From: Bacteroidales bacterium
GTDB taxonomy: Bacteria > Bacteroidota > Bacteroidia > Bacteroidales > Dysgonomonadaceae
Reading direction: 5' to 3'
Assembly: GCA_012838585.1 (NCBI GenBank)
Contig: DUPB01000259.1
Coordinates: forward strand, 1-55,326
Length of the DNA: 55,326 nt
The first letter of the stretch is position 1. The number at the start of each line of letters is the position of its first letter. The translations under genes were made by a program, and so were the position numbers. Positions 19,421 through 29,043 of this stretch are shown here, one piece after another. Under the pieces are notes generated by a model, which was not told where the DNA came from, made no database searches, and worked only from the letters and a program-made list of their open reading frames with translations.

Positions 19421-21070
19421 TTATTCCGAGTAATTGGGGTTTTGGGTAATAATCCCGTTCGTTTCACGCACCTCATGATCCGGTATGGGGTACAACTCGT
19501 GTTTGCCTGGCACAAATCGTTCGGCTGCCACGAACTGGAACCGGTTTAGCTTGTTTTGCGAAATGGCGTTTTTTATCTTTTCACCTGTTTCCTGCAGCTT
19601 GGTCCCCAGCAAGTTCCACCGGATCAGGTCCTGCCTTCTCAACCCCTCGAAGCAGAGTTCACGCGCCCTTTCATCCACGATCTCGTTTCGGAATTCATCG
19701 GGGTTTATGAAGTCGCTAACTACCAGGTCCACCGAGGGTTCAGGCGATCGGTAATCAAACCCGAAGGCCCTTCGTCTGACTTGGTTGAGGTACTCCACCG
19801 CGGCGGGGGTTACACCGTTGACTTCATTTTCAGCCTCTGCTCGCATTAGCAACACATCCGCGTAGCGTATAAACAACCAGTTCACGTCGGTGTTGTTGTT
19901 GTCTTTGACCTGTCCGGTTTGCCAATTCCTGCGCCACTTTCCCGGTGCCCAGTTATAACTTTGGTTAACCGCTATGGGGCGCACCTCGTCTTCATTGCTA
20001 ATGTTAAAGGTCGCTACGGCTACATCCTTTCTCAGATCGTTCTCCTCGTAAGTGTCGTAGAAGAAATTATGGGTCTTGATAAACGAGTTGGCCCTACCGT
20101 AGCTGGATTGTTGTCCGATAGCGGGACCATTGTAAGTCCCTATCATGCTGCTGTTATGTTTGTTCCCCACCGGGTTAAAGAAGGGGATTTCCCAGATATT
20201 TTCCGTTGGGTCGACAATCAGCTCGCACATGTTCCTGAACACCCTCTCGTAGTTAGGGAGCAACGCGTGCTTGTTTGACGCGATTAATTGATCGGTGATA
20301 TCGATCACGTTTTGGTAGTACGCCTTGTAGTTGGGGTATCGCTCCATCACCCCCTTTTGATTGAGGAAGTAGCCGGCCCTGAACAGGTTCATTCTCGCGA
20401 GCAACCCCATTGCTGCCCCCTTGTTCAGCCGCCCTTTAAATTCGATGGATTGGTCCACGGCATACTCCATCCCGTTAATGGCTGCTTTGAAGTCTTCCTC
20501 CATCTGGTCGAACACCTTGTTCCTGTCCGTTCGGGGGATATTGAAATCATGCTCCGCCTTGGATGCCTCCGTTTTTAGCGGCACATCGCCGAACAGCAGT
20601 ACCAGGTCGAAGTAGCACATGGCCCTCAAACAATGGGTTTCGGCGATCAGCTGATCGAAAACCTTCTGGTCGGCCTCATCCACGATCTCCACGTTATCCC
20701 TATATTCCAGGATCGTGTTTGCCCGGTCTATTCCCTCGTAATAGGCTTGCCACGACTCTTGCAGCCAGGCGTGGGCTACGTACACGTTGTAGTGCCCCAG
20801 GTCGCGTGCCACGTGTCCCAAGTTGGTGCCCTGGATAAACGAGATATCGGTATCGCAATCGTATACCATCCAGTACTGCCCGTAGGTCATCTGACAGCTA
20901 AAGGTGGTATAGACGGAGTTAACTGCCATTCTTAATTTATCCGTGCTGTTGAAAAAGTTCTCCGTGCTATAGAAGTTCGCCGGTTTTTCCGTGAGTAAAT
21001 CTTCGCAAGATGTCACGCCGAAAAACAGGGTTACCAGGAGTACTATTTTGAATAATGTTTTCATTATCAT
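19421..21070 (-). CDS. SusD/RagB-family outer-membrane glycan-binding lipoprotein
   Basis: Lipobox FFGVTSC; WLFIRYADVLLMRAEAENEVNG; ERARELCFEGLRRQDLIRW; YPIPDHEVRETNGIITQNPNY. Confidence 0.95.
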   Translation of the reverse strand: MIMKTLFKIVLLVTLFFGVTSCEDLLTEKPANFYSTENFFNSTDKLRMAVNSVYTTFSCQMTYGQYWMVYDCDTDISFIQGTNLGHVARDLGHYNVYVAHAWLQESWQAYYEGIDRANTILEYRDNVEIVDEADQKVFDQLIAETHCLRAMCYFDLVLLFGDVPLKTEASKAEHDFNIPRTDRNKVFDQMEEDFKAAINGMEYAVDQSIEFKGRLNKGAAMGLLARMNLFRAGYFLNQKGVMERYPNYKAYYQNVIDITDQLIASNKHALLPNYERVFRNMCELIVDPTENIWEIPFFNPVGNKHNSSMIGTYNGPAIGQQSSYGRANSFIKTHNFFYDTYEENDLRKDVAVATFNISNEDEVRPIAVNQSYNWAPGKWRRNWQTGQVKDNNNTDVNWLFIRYADVLLMRAEAENEVNGVTPAAVEYLNQVRRRAFGFDYRSPEPSVDLVVSDFINPDEFRNEIVDERARELCFEGLRRQDLIRWNLLGTKLQETGEKIKNAISQNKLNRFQFVAAERFVPGKHELYPIPDHEVRETNGIITQNPNYSE

Positions 21071-21096
21071 CTGTTTTTTATGATGTTATTAAATGG

Positions 21097-24000
21097 TTAT
21101 AGCGTTAAGTTCAGTCCAAGTACAAAGCTCAGGCTTCGCGGGTATGCTCCCCAGTCCACGCCCGGGGTCAGTCCGCCGTTAGGCTTCGCGTTCACGTCCG
21201 GGTCAAATCCGGAATACTTGGTGAACAACAACAGGTTATATCCCGAGAGGTAAAGGCGGGCATTGGAGATGTGCGCCTTGCTCACCAGGCTGGTTGGGAG
21301 GGTATATCCCAGCGTTAGGTTGTTCAGCCTAAGGTAGGAGCCATCTTCAATGTAGTTGGAGTGGAACTTCAGGTTAGCCGACCCATCGATTGACGCGTTG
21401 GTTTTCCTCTCGTTGATCGCTTTCAGTTCATCCGGGAACGTGAATACGTTCTCGCCCCCATCATTGATATAGGTAAACCTATCGGTAACCATGGCCAACG
21501 AGTTTCTATACCGGTTGTTCATTTTCGTGAAATACATTTTATTGGCATTGAGCACGTCGTTGCCAATGGAGAAGTTGAACGCGAACGAGAGATCAAACTG
21601 TTTGTACTGGAACGTGTTGGTGAACCCGCCGTAAAAGTCGGGGCTCGCGTTCCCGATAATCTGCTTATCGTTGGAGTTGATGAAGTCATCGGAGTCGTCG
21701 GTGTTTTCAAACTTGTTATACCCCGGCTTGGGATAGTTGTCAGGGTCGTAAGGGATACCTTTTTTAACGGTATAGGTCCGGCTGTCCGGGTCGTAATCAA
21801 AGTCGTCCACCTCGTATAGGCCTATCCACTTGTAGCCGTACATGCTGCCCAGTTTGTCACCAACCCGTATAATGTAATCATCTTCGTTGAATTCGCCTGC
21901 ACCGGCCCATCCCGTTCTAATGGTGAAATAGTCCACATCGGTCAGCGCCAGTACCTTGTTTTGGTTGGTAGCTATATTGAAGGAGGACTCCCAATGGAAA
22001 TCTTTTCTTTGGATGTTGACCGTGTTGATGGTAAACTCGACCCCGTTGTTCCTCGTTTTCCCGATGTTCCTTAGCGTTGTTTGGTATCCCGAGACGAGGG
22101 GTACGCGGGACTCCAGTAGGAGGTCGGAAGTCTCATTGCTATACAGGTCCATCACCAACTGAATCCGTTGGTCGAATAGGCCCACGTCGATACCCAGGTT
22201 CCTGGATATATTGGTTTCCCACTTCAAGTCTGGGTTGGGCAGTTGTGAGCTGTGATAGGACGCGTTTGTCTCGTTGTTGAATGATTGCCATGAAGAGCTC
22301 ATCCTGGAGAGCGATCGGAACGTTCCGATCCGGTTGTTTCCCGTGGTACCGTAGCTCAAGCGGAGTTTCAGGTTCGACAGCACATCCACGTCTCTTAGGA
22401 ACTCCTCTTCATTGATACGCCAAGCGACGGAGGCAGAGGGGAAGTAACCCCATTTGCTGTTCGTTCCAAACTTGGAACTACCATCGGCCCGTAGCGTGAC
22501 TGTTGCCAGGTATTTATCCAGGTGGCTGTAATTCACCCTACCGAAGAACGATATCAACTCTTCACCCCAGCGATCCGTTTCCGGCTTATTGGGAGATTCA
22601 CCCAGTGCCATATCATCCAAGGCAAAGTTCTCTTTTGGGAAGCCCCTCGATTCTACCCGCATGTATTTATATTGTTGGCTGTTGGACTCTTGCCCGATCA
22701 TGAACTCGAGGTTGTGTCGATTTGGGAGCCTTTTCCTGTAGGTGAGCGTGTTGTTGTAGTTTAAGGTATAGTAGTCTCTAAATATCCTGAACCCGTAGGG
22801 TGCACCTGCACCTATCGCTTGCCTGCTCGCGAACTGGTAGAACATATCTTCCTGGTAGGCTCTTACCCGGTAGCCCATGTTCCCCCTGTAGGTTAAGTCC
22901 TTGATGATCTCGTAGGTGAAGTTGCCGTTCAACTGCACGACCCTATTGTTTCTAACCCGCTTTTCATTGTCGATGGAGACGATGGGGTTTTGCATTTGGT
23001 TACCACTATCGTCGTCCGTAATAGGGTCGTTTTGATAGAGCACCAATTCATAATCGTCCCTGTTTTTCCCAATGGTCGGCCGATACTGTATAATGTGCTG
23101 CATTCGGCTAAAATAGGATTGTTCGGACAATGAACCCAATCCCCGCGTCTCTTCATCGATGTATGACACGTTAGTCGTGAATCGGGCTTTCGGTGTAAGT
23201 TGCTGCACGTAGTTCAACCGTATGTTATGCCGTTTGAAGCCACTTTCCATCATGATTCCTTGGTCGTCGCTAAACGAGTAGGAGGCCAGGTACTGGTTGT
23301 TTTTGGTACCACCGGTGACGCTGATCTTGTGGTTTTGTGATTTTGGGTTCGCATCGTCAAATATTAACCCTTGCCAATCAATACCGGGCCTATCTCCATA
23401 GACGTCGTGAATGGTAGCGTGAATGGCGTACATGTTCCTGAAAAGGTTGTCCTGTTGGTTGGCTGGACCTTCGAAGCCATCCCCGTAGATGGATGCGAAC
23501 TTCGTGATTTCAGATGCACCACCCAGCATAGCCCTTTCGTATTCGAGTCGTACGAAATCTTCCGTTGAGAGCAGGGCCATTTTATTGGTCATCTTCTTGA
23601 TCCCGAAATACATATCGTAATTAATCCTGGGTTTCCCTTCCGATCCTTGCTTGGTAGAGATGAGTATAACCCCGTTACCGCCCCTGGCCCCGTAGATCGC
23701 GGTGGCGGAGGCATCCTTTAACACCTCGATGGACGCGATATCACTGGGGTCAAGGCCAGCCAAGCCATCCTCATTGGGAAAACCATCGATAACGTAGAGC
23801 GGCTCATTGTCTTGTGTGATAGACAGCCCTCCACGCACCCGTATAGAGATGGAGGCGTCCGGTGATCCGTCTGACTGGGTAACCGTTAACCCGGCTACCT
23901 TCCCGGCCAGCGCTTGCGTTACGTTCGTGACTGGTACGCGGGCAATATCCTCTGCTTTAACCGAGGAGATCGCACCCGTTAAATCGCGCCGACGAGTGGT

Positions 24001-24336
24001 TCCGTACCCGATGGAGACCACCTCATCCAGTACGAACGAGCTGGGTTCGAACTCGATATCGATAACGCGTTGTCCGTTCACCGGTACCTCTTGAGTCTCC
24101 ATCCCGACGTAGGAAAACACCAGCACGTCGGTTTGTGGGTTGGGAACCTCGATTTGGTACTTGCCCTCCAGGTTAGTGATTACCCCGGTGGTGGTACCCT
24201 TGATTACCACTGAGGCGCCAATCGCTTCAAGACCCTGGTCGTCAACCACTGTTCCGGTAACAACGTGGGATTGGGCAAACAGGCTGAGACCGGGAATAAG
24301 GAGTAGAAGCGGTAAGATTTTAAAATAAAATTTCAT
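21097..24336 (-). CDS. SusC/RagA-family TonB-dependent transporter
   Basis: 1079 aa; carboxypeptidase-like N-terminal domain, plug motif PLYVIDGFPNEDGLAGLDPSDIASIEVLKDASATAIYGARGGNGVILISTKQG. Confidence 0.97.
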   Translation of the reverse strand: MKFYFKILPLLLLIPGLSLFAQSHVVTGTVVDDQGLEAIGASVVIKGTTTGVITNLEGKYQIEVPNPQTDVLVFSYVGMETQEVPVNGQRVIDIEFEPSSFVLDEVVSIGYGTTRRRDLTGAISSVKAEDIARVPVTNVTQALAGKVAGLTVTQSDGSPDASISIRVRGGLSITQDNEPLYVIDGFPNEDGLAGLDPSDIASIEVLKDASATAIYGARGGNGVILISTKQGSEGKPRINYDMYFGIKKMTNKMALLSTEDFVRLEYERAMLGGASEITKFASIYGDGFEGPANQQDNLFRNMYAIHATIHDVYGDRPGIDWQGLIFDDANPKSQNHKISVTGGTKNNQYLASYSFSDDQGIMMESGFKRHNIRLNYVQQLTPKARFTTNVSYIDEETRGLGSLSEQSYFSRMQHIIQYRPTIGKNRDDYELVLYQNDPITDDDSGNQMQNPIVSIDNEKRVRNNRVVQLNGNFTYEIIKDLTYRGNMGYRVRAYQEDMFYQFASRQAIGAGAPYGFRIFRDYYTLNYNNTLTYRKRLPNRHNLEFMIGQESNSQQYKYMRVESRGFPKENFALDDMALGESPNKPETDRWGEELISFFGRVNYSHLDKYLATVTLRADGSSKFGTNSKWGYFPSASVAWRINEEEFLRDVDVLSNLKLRLSYGTTGNNRIGTFRSLSRMSSSWQSFNNETNASYHSSQLPNPDLKWETNISRNLGIDVGLFDQRIQLVMDLYSNETSDLLLESRVPLVSGYQTTLRNIGKTRNNGVEFTINTVNIQRKDFHWESSFNIATNQNKVLALTDVDYFTIRTGWAGAGEFNEDDYIIRVGDKLGSMYGYKWIGLYEVDDFDYDPDSRTYTVKKGIPYDPDNYPKPGYNKFENTDDSDDFINSNDKQIIGNASPDFYGGFTNTFQYKQFDLSFAFNFSIGNDVLNANKMYFTKMNNRYRNSLAMVTDRFTYINDGGENVFTFPDELKAINERKTNASIDGSANLKFHSNYIEDGSYLRLNNLTLGYTLPTSLVSKAHISNARLYLSGYNLLLFTKYSGFDPDVNAKPNGGLTPGVDWGAYPRSLSFVLGLNLTL

Positions 24337-24598
24337 TTCTCTTCACAGTTTAAATTAATTGTTGCTCTTTTTCTCAATTGTTAAAACGTCTATCGCAAAA
24401 ATAGGGATATTAATCCCAAAACCTATTAAAACTTCGCGGTGAAAAATGTCACTATTGTTTTCTTTTGTTTCATTCTTGTTCATACCATTTATGTATCACA
24501 TGTCTATACGCACATCACATGTGGCATTGTTATCGATGTTTTGAGCTCGGGCTTCTAACCCCTAATCTCAATGACTTGACATCAATGGGCGTGTCGAC

Positions 24599-27181
24599 CT
24601 ATATCTCCAGCTCGGGAAGTTGATCAACGAGGGTAACGCTATTGTCGCCTTCTTGTATCACGGTACTGTCATCGTATGTGAGCGTTATTTTCTTCTTATC
24701 GTTCTTGATGGTGAATCCTGCTTGCCCGTTCGTTGACAGGTTTAAGGTGATAATCCACTCTCCCATCTCTATTTGGGTATCTGATACCCGCTTGGGTATT
24801 ACCTCGGTCTCTTGATGACCGCGGGTGTTGATGACCGTGGCGAACCGGTATACCGTTTTACCCGGGGCGGTTGCAGTAAGGTGCCAGTGGTTTCGGTAGG
24901 GCTGGAAGTATCCCTTATCATCAGCCCTCAGCCAGTTGACTGCCGGCACGAAGAACTGGTTGGTCATCTCTACCTCCAGTTCGTTATCCGAGAAGAGGTA
25001 GGCATCTGAAATCCCCTTCTCGTTTGTGGCGCGAACGGTGAGCTCGTTCCCGTTTTGTTGTATGATCATCGGTTTTTCGACCGTGTGCAGCAGGTAATTC
25101 CAATCGACTGCGGTGTCTGCTTCCAGCTCGTCGTAGATAAATAGGAGGTCGGCCCCTCCTAACATCACGACATGCCTACGGAATAGGTTCACGTGGTTTT
25201 CGTCCCATCCTGTTGTCGGATCAAAGCTCAATTCGGAGTTGCGGGCGCGTTCCAGCCAGATGGGCGATACCACTTTACCGTAGGCGTTGGAGGCATCTCC
25301 AAGCAGGTAGCTGATCTTCTCTCCCGTGTAGTGGCGCGGTATCCACCCGTACCCTTCCGTGCCTATTTTTTGGCCCATGCTGTTAACCAGTATGGTGTTG
25401 TGTGCCCGGCTGGCGCGGTGACAGTACAAGCTGTGCGCATCTACGAAGCTGGAGTGGTGGCCGCTGCTGTAGAACAGGGGTTTACCCCCGTAGAAGGTGT
25501 TAAAGGCGTTCTGGTTGGCCAACGCGTGCGATGTGGAGCCGTACGGGCTTGACCGGAAGGTACACATCGCGTTTTGTTCCAGGTTCTGCCAGTCTGACAT
25601 GAACGAGGCGAGTCCCGTTTGGGGGAATACGTACGAGAGCGGCAGCTCTGATAGCGATGCGCCTGTTGGGAGGGGGATGTCGCAATGCAGCCTGAACCAG
25701 GATAGGTCTCCCGGCTTGGAGCCAAACGCGTCGTACAGAATATCGGGCTCGGCTTCTGAAATGACGTTCACGTAATCCGTTAAGTAGGCGTTACCGGTTA
25801 ACCGTGCGATGGCGTCGGCGTACCCTACCCGGGTGCCTCTAGGTTTTACCACGCTTTGGTGTTGGCTTCCATTCCCCCCGGACTTGGAGAAGGGGGGTTG
25901 CTGGGTGATCACGTACATGGCGGATCCGTTATACCATGGGTCGGCAAAAAAGTTGTAGCCGGTAACTTTACTGTAAAAGTAGGGTACCTCCACGAGCGTG
26001 CGAAGATTGGTATGGAAGTATGAATCACCGTTATGCCAAGCCCCATCTGCGTTGAGACCCGGGAAGCGTGCCAACCAGAGGTTGTACGCGTAGTCGACCC
26101 ACAACTTAGCTTCGGGCAAATCCCCGTACATGGCGAAGGCCGCCAGGGTGAAAATACGGAGGTTCATCTGCCAGATGTGGTTATCGGCAATATGGTTTTC
26201 CAGCCGGTTCGCGAGGTTCCGGAATATATTCCCGCCAGTCTCTTTGATCTCGCTTTTCAGCATCTCCTTCTGATTCTCCGTTAACAGGTGATAAAAGGAG
26301 TCGTAAGCCAGCGATGCAACCGATAAGATGGTGGCTTCGTTAAAGTCACCGACCAGGTGTGGGCTTTTTTTCCATGACACCATCTCTTCGATACGTGCCA
26401 TGGCATTCTCGAAGTAGGCTTTCTCTTTCGTCAAGAGGTAGGAACGGATGAGCACGTCGATATATCGCTCCTCTTTGTCCACGATCCTCCGGCTTTCCCG
26501 GGTGATCATCGCGGTTCTTTGTACCTGGTTTGTTAAGCCCTCCATGTAGCTGGTGTTGACAGCTTCGTCGAAATTAACTAGCTCTTCTTTAACGATTTTA
26601 GCTGCGCTTTCAAGAAACCATGCGCGCTCCTTTTTGTCCTTGCTTTTCTCGATGAAGTGGTTCCACTCCCTCTTAAAGAGCAAAACGCGGGGGTGTTGCA
26701 TCGGCAATTTCCGCAGAACCGTTTTAAGTGGGGGAGGTGTAAATTTATCGGGATTCTTTTTCACCTCGAACCGCAACAGGTCTGACCACTTCGTTTCGCT
26801 GCCGTTCACGTACCCGTACTGCCAATACCAAACCCCCGGTGAAAGCACCTGCTCGGGGTTGTAAAACGGCCAGCAGGTCTCCGCTTTGAACACCTTGCCC
26901 TTGAGTGCCGGGTTTTTTGAAAAGCGTATCCGATAATTCACCTCGTCCTCTTTGGGCTTGCTCAGCCTCGTTTTTCCTTCCGTGTAGTACAACATGTAAT
27001 TTTCTAACGGCCACATGAACGAAACGTTCTTGTCAGACACGGTGGCGTTAGGTAACGGGGAGGGCGTGGAACGCGTTTCATGCATTAGATTGGGTTGGTT
27101 GATCCTCAGCGTGGCCTCCCCTGCCGCGTGCATGCATAGCGGCAGTATCAGGGCAATTAGTAACGTTTTATATCTTTCCAT
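24599..27181 (-). CDS. DUF4962 + heparinase II/III-superfamily polysaccharide lyase-like protein
   Basis: ORF track start 27238; internal ATG at 27181 gives a better signal peptide (MERYKTLLIALILPLCMHAAG). YYTEGKTRLSKPKEDEVNYRIRFSKNPALKGKVFKAE and HPRVLLFKREWNHFIEKSKDKKERAWF are DUF4962/heparinase-like. Confidence 0.8.
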   Translation of the reverse strand: MERYKTLLIALILPLCMHAAGEATLRINQPNLMHETRSTPSPLPNATVSDKNVSFMWPLENYMLYYTEGKTRLSKPKEDEVNYRIRFSKNPALKGKVFKAETCWPFYNPEQVLSPGVWYWQYGYVNGSETKWSDLLRFEVKKNPDKFTPPPLKTVLRKLPMQHPRVLLFKREWNHFIEKSKDKKERAWFLESAAKIVKEELVNFDEAVNTSYMEGLTNQVQRTAMITRESRRIVDKEERYIDVLIRSYLLTKEKAYFENAMARIEEMVSWKKSPHLVGDFNEATILSVASLAYDSFYHLLTENQKEMLKSEIKETGGNIFRNLANRLENHIADNHIWQMNLRIFTLAAFAMYGDLPEAKLWVDYAYNLWLARFPGLNADGAWHNGDSYFHTNLRTLVEVPYFYSKVTGYNFFADPWYNGSAMYVITQQPPFSKSGGNGSQHQSVVKPRGTRVGYADAIARLTGNAYLTDYVNVISEAEPDILYDAFGSKPGDLSWFRLHCDIPLPTGASLSELPLSYVFPQTGLASFMSDWQNLEQNAMCTFRSSPYGSTSHALANQNAFNTFYGGKPLFYSSGHHSSFVDAHSLYCHRASRAHNTILVNSMGQKIGTEGYGWIPRHYTGEKISYLLGDASNAYGKVVSPIWLERARNSELSFDPTTGWDENHVNLFRRHVVMLGGADLLFIYDELEADTAVDWNYLLHTVEKPMIIQQNGNELTVRATNEKGISDAYLFSDNELEVEMTNQFFVPAVNWLRADDKGYFQPYRNHWHLTATAPGKTVYRFATVINTRGHQETEVIPKRVSDTQIEMGEWIITLNLSTNGQAGFTIKNDKKKITLTYDDSTVIQEGDNSVTLVDQLPELEI

Positions 27182-27420
27182 ACGATTCGAATATTTATTA
27201 ACAAAAGCCAATTTGTTTATTAATGGGTTAATGAGCACACTTAGTGCGCAGACAATCTGTCGATAAAAATAGCCCTTTAATTCCTAAGATACACTTTTGT
27301 TACTGAATATATATTTTAAAATATCCTCTTTTTCCTTTAACTTTTGTTCAGGTTAGGCGATGGGTGAACCGTGAAACAAAAGAAGGCAAATAGTTTCAGA
27401 AATAAAACAGTTCTTCAGCC

Positions 27421-27451
27421 GTTGTTTTATTTCCTCAAATCACTATATTTG
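27421..27451 (+). promoter_or_regulatory. Bacteroidota-type promoter for redox cassette
   Basis: (G)TTG at 27421-27424, 19-bp spacer, TATATTTG at 27444-27451; fits TTTG-N19-21-TAnnTTTG. Confidence 0.65.
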
Positions 27452-27461
27452 TGAAAGATTA

Positions 27462-27485
27462 GCTCCTTGGGAAACCGAGTGGAGC
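27462..27485 (+). other. 5'-leader stem-loop with GAAA (GNRA) tetraloop
   Basis: GCTC-CTTGG-GAAA-CCGAG-(TG)-GAGC: 4 bp + 5 bp stems with a 2-nt bulge, starting a few nt after the predicted transcription start. Confidence 0.55.
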
Positions 27486-27638
27486 GTACATGGGTAACGA
27501 TCTGATGTGGAATATTTGAAAACAGTTGGAACAAAAATGACCCTTTCAATAATAAGTTGAGTCATAACAGGTGAATAATAGTGTTTTGAGAGGAAGAAGT
27601 TGAAAGGTTTTTGCCCTTGCAACTGGAAATTGAAAAAA

Positions 27639-29039
27639 ATGTTGAAGAATATGGAAACGAACCACATGTCTGGCCAGCGAAAAATTTCCCGACGAAAAGC
27701 GTTAAAGTACATGGGCTTGGGTGCCGCGTTAATCCCGGCGAGCTGGTGCCTGGCAGGGTGCTCCGGCCGCTCGAAAATGGATTGGGCGGACATTAAGCCC
27801 GACATTGAAAATGTGCCGGTCGACAAGATGACCTACACCACTATCTCTAAAACGGGGGATAGAATCTCCCTGCTCGGTTATGGGGCGATGCGTTTTCCCA
27901 CGGTGGAACGTGAAACGCCGGAAGGGGTGCGGCGGTTTATCGATGAGGCAAAGGCGGAGGAGTTAATCGATTTCGCCATGGCTCACGGGGTTAACTATTT
28001 CGATACAGCGTGGGGGTATCACCAAGGTGAGTCTGAAATCGTTCTCGGTAAACTGCTGAAAAAATACCCGAGGGAGAGTTTTTTCGTGGCGACGAAAATG
28101 CCGGGGAGCGCGCGATCGAGGGAAGACGCCATCGCGATTTATCACAAGCAGTTAGAGAAGTTGCAGCTTGATTATTTCGACTACTATCATCTGCATAGCT
28201 TGTCGAACGACCGGACGTATGAACGCCTCTACAAGGAGTGGGGTATACTTGATTTTCTCTTGAACGAGAAAAAGGAGGGGCGCATCCGTAACCTGGGTTT
28301 TTCGTTTCACGGGAATCAAGCGTTTTTCGATAAGCTGCTCGCGGAGCCGGTCGAGTGGGATTTCGTGATGATCCAGATGAATTACCTCGACTGGAAATAC
28401 GCGCGTGTGCCTGCCAGTTACATGTACAACGAGTTGGAAAAGAGGCATATTCCCGTCATGATCATGGAGCCGCTCTTAGGGGGCCGGTTGACGAAAGTGA
28501 GCCGCAACGTGATAGAGATGATGAGGGAGGAGCGCCCGAATGATACACCGGCACGTTGGGCGTTCCGCTTCGTGGGCTCTCACCCGCAGGTGATGGTCGT
28601 CTTGAGCGGGATGACATTATTGGACCACTTGAAAGAAAACATCAAAACCTATTCACCCCTTGAGCCGATGACGGATAAGGAGAAAGAGATCCTTCAAAAA
28701 GCTGCCGATATTATCACGACCTACAAAATCATCCCCTGTACCGATTGCAAGTATTGCGTGCCTTGCCCGTACGGGGTGGATATACCCGGGATACTTTTGT
28801 ATTTCAACAAAGCCACGTACGACAGCAATGTCCCAAACCTTGATGGGCCACGCGACGCGGAATTCAAGAGGGCATCCCGTGCCTTTTTGGTCGATTACAA
28901 TCGTACCATTCCCGAGTTGGAACAGGCTAACCACTGCATCAATTGTGGCGACTGCTTGTCAACGTGTCCCCAGCGGATAAGGATTCCCATGGAGTTACTC
29001 AGAATTGACCATCTTGTACAACAACTAAAAGTGCAGTAA
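27639..29039 (+). CDS. Aldo/keto reductase with Tat-type lipoprotein leader and C-terminal 4Fe-4S ferredoxin domain
   Basis: ORF track start 27600 is a TTG; ATG at 27639 or 27651 more likely. SRRKALKYMGLGAALIPASWCLAGC; NYFDTAWGYHQGESE; CTDCKYCVPCP and CINCGDCLSTCP cluster motifs. Confidence 0.9.
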   Translation: MLKNMETNHMSGQRKISRRKALKYMGLGAALIPASWCLAGCSGRSKMDWADIKPDIENVPVDKMTYTTISKTGDRISLLGYGAMRFPTVERETPEGVRRFIDEAKAEELIDFAMAHGVNYFDTAWGYHQGESEIVLGKLLKKYPRESFFVATKMPGSARSREDAIAIYHKQLEKLQLDYFDYYHLHSLSNDRTYERLYKEWGILDFLLNEKKEGRIRNLGFSFHGNQAFFDKLLAEPVEWDFVMIQMNYLDWKYARVPASYMYNELEKRHIPVMIMEPLLGGRLTKVSRNVIEMMREERPNDTPARWAFRFVGSHPQVMVVLSGMTLLDHLKENIKTYSPLEPMTDKEKEILQKAADIITTYKIIPCTDCKYCVPCPYGVDIPGILLYFNKATYDSNVPNLDGPRDAEFKRASRAFLVDYNRTIPELEQANHCINCGDCLSTCPQRIRIPMELLRIDHLVQQLKVQ

Positions 29040-29043
29040 TATC

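Noticed and set aside
27443-27826. 127-aa minus-strand ORF across the redox cassette promoter and leader
   Set aside because: Overlaps a consensus promoter, the 5' leader and the AKR start; no protein-like motif.
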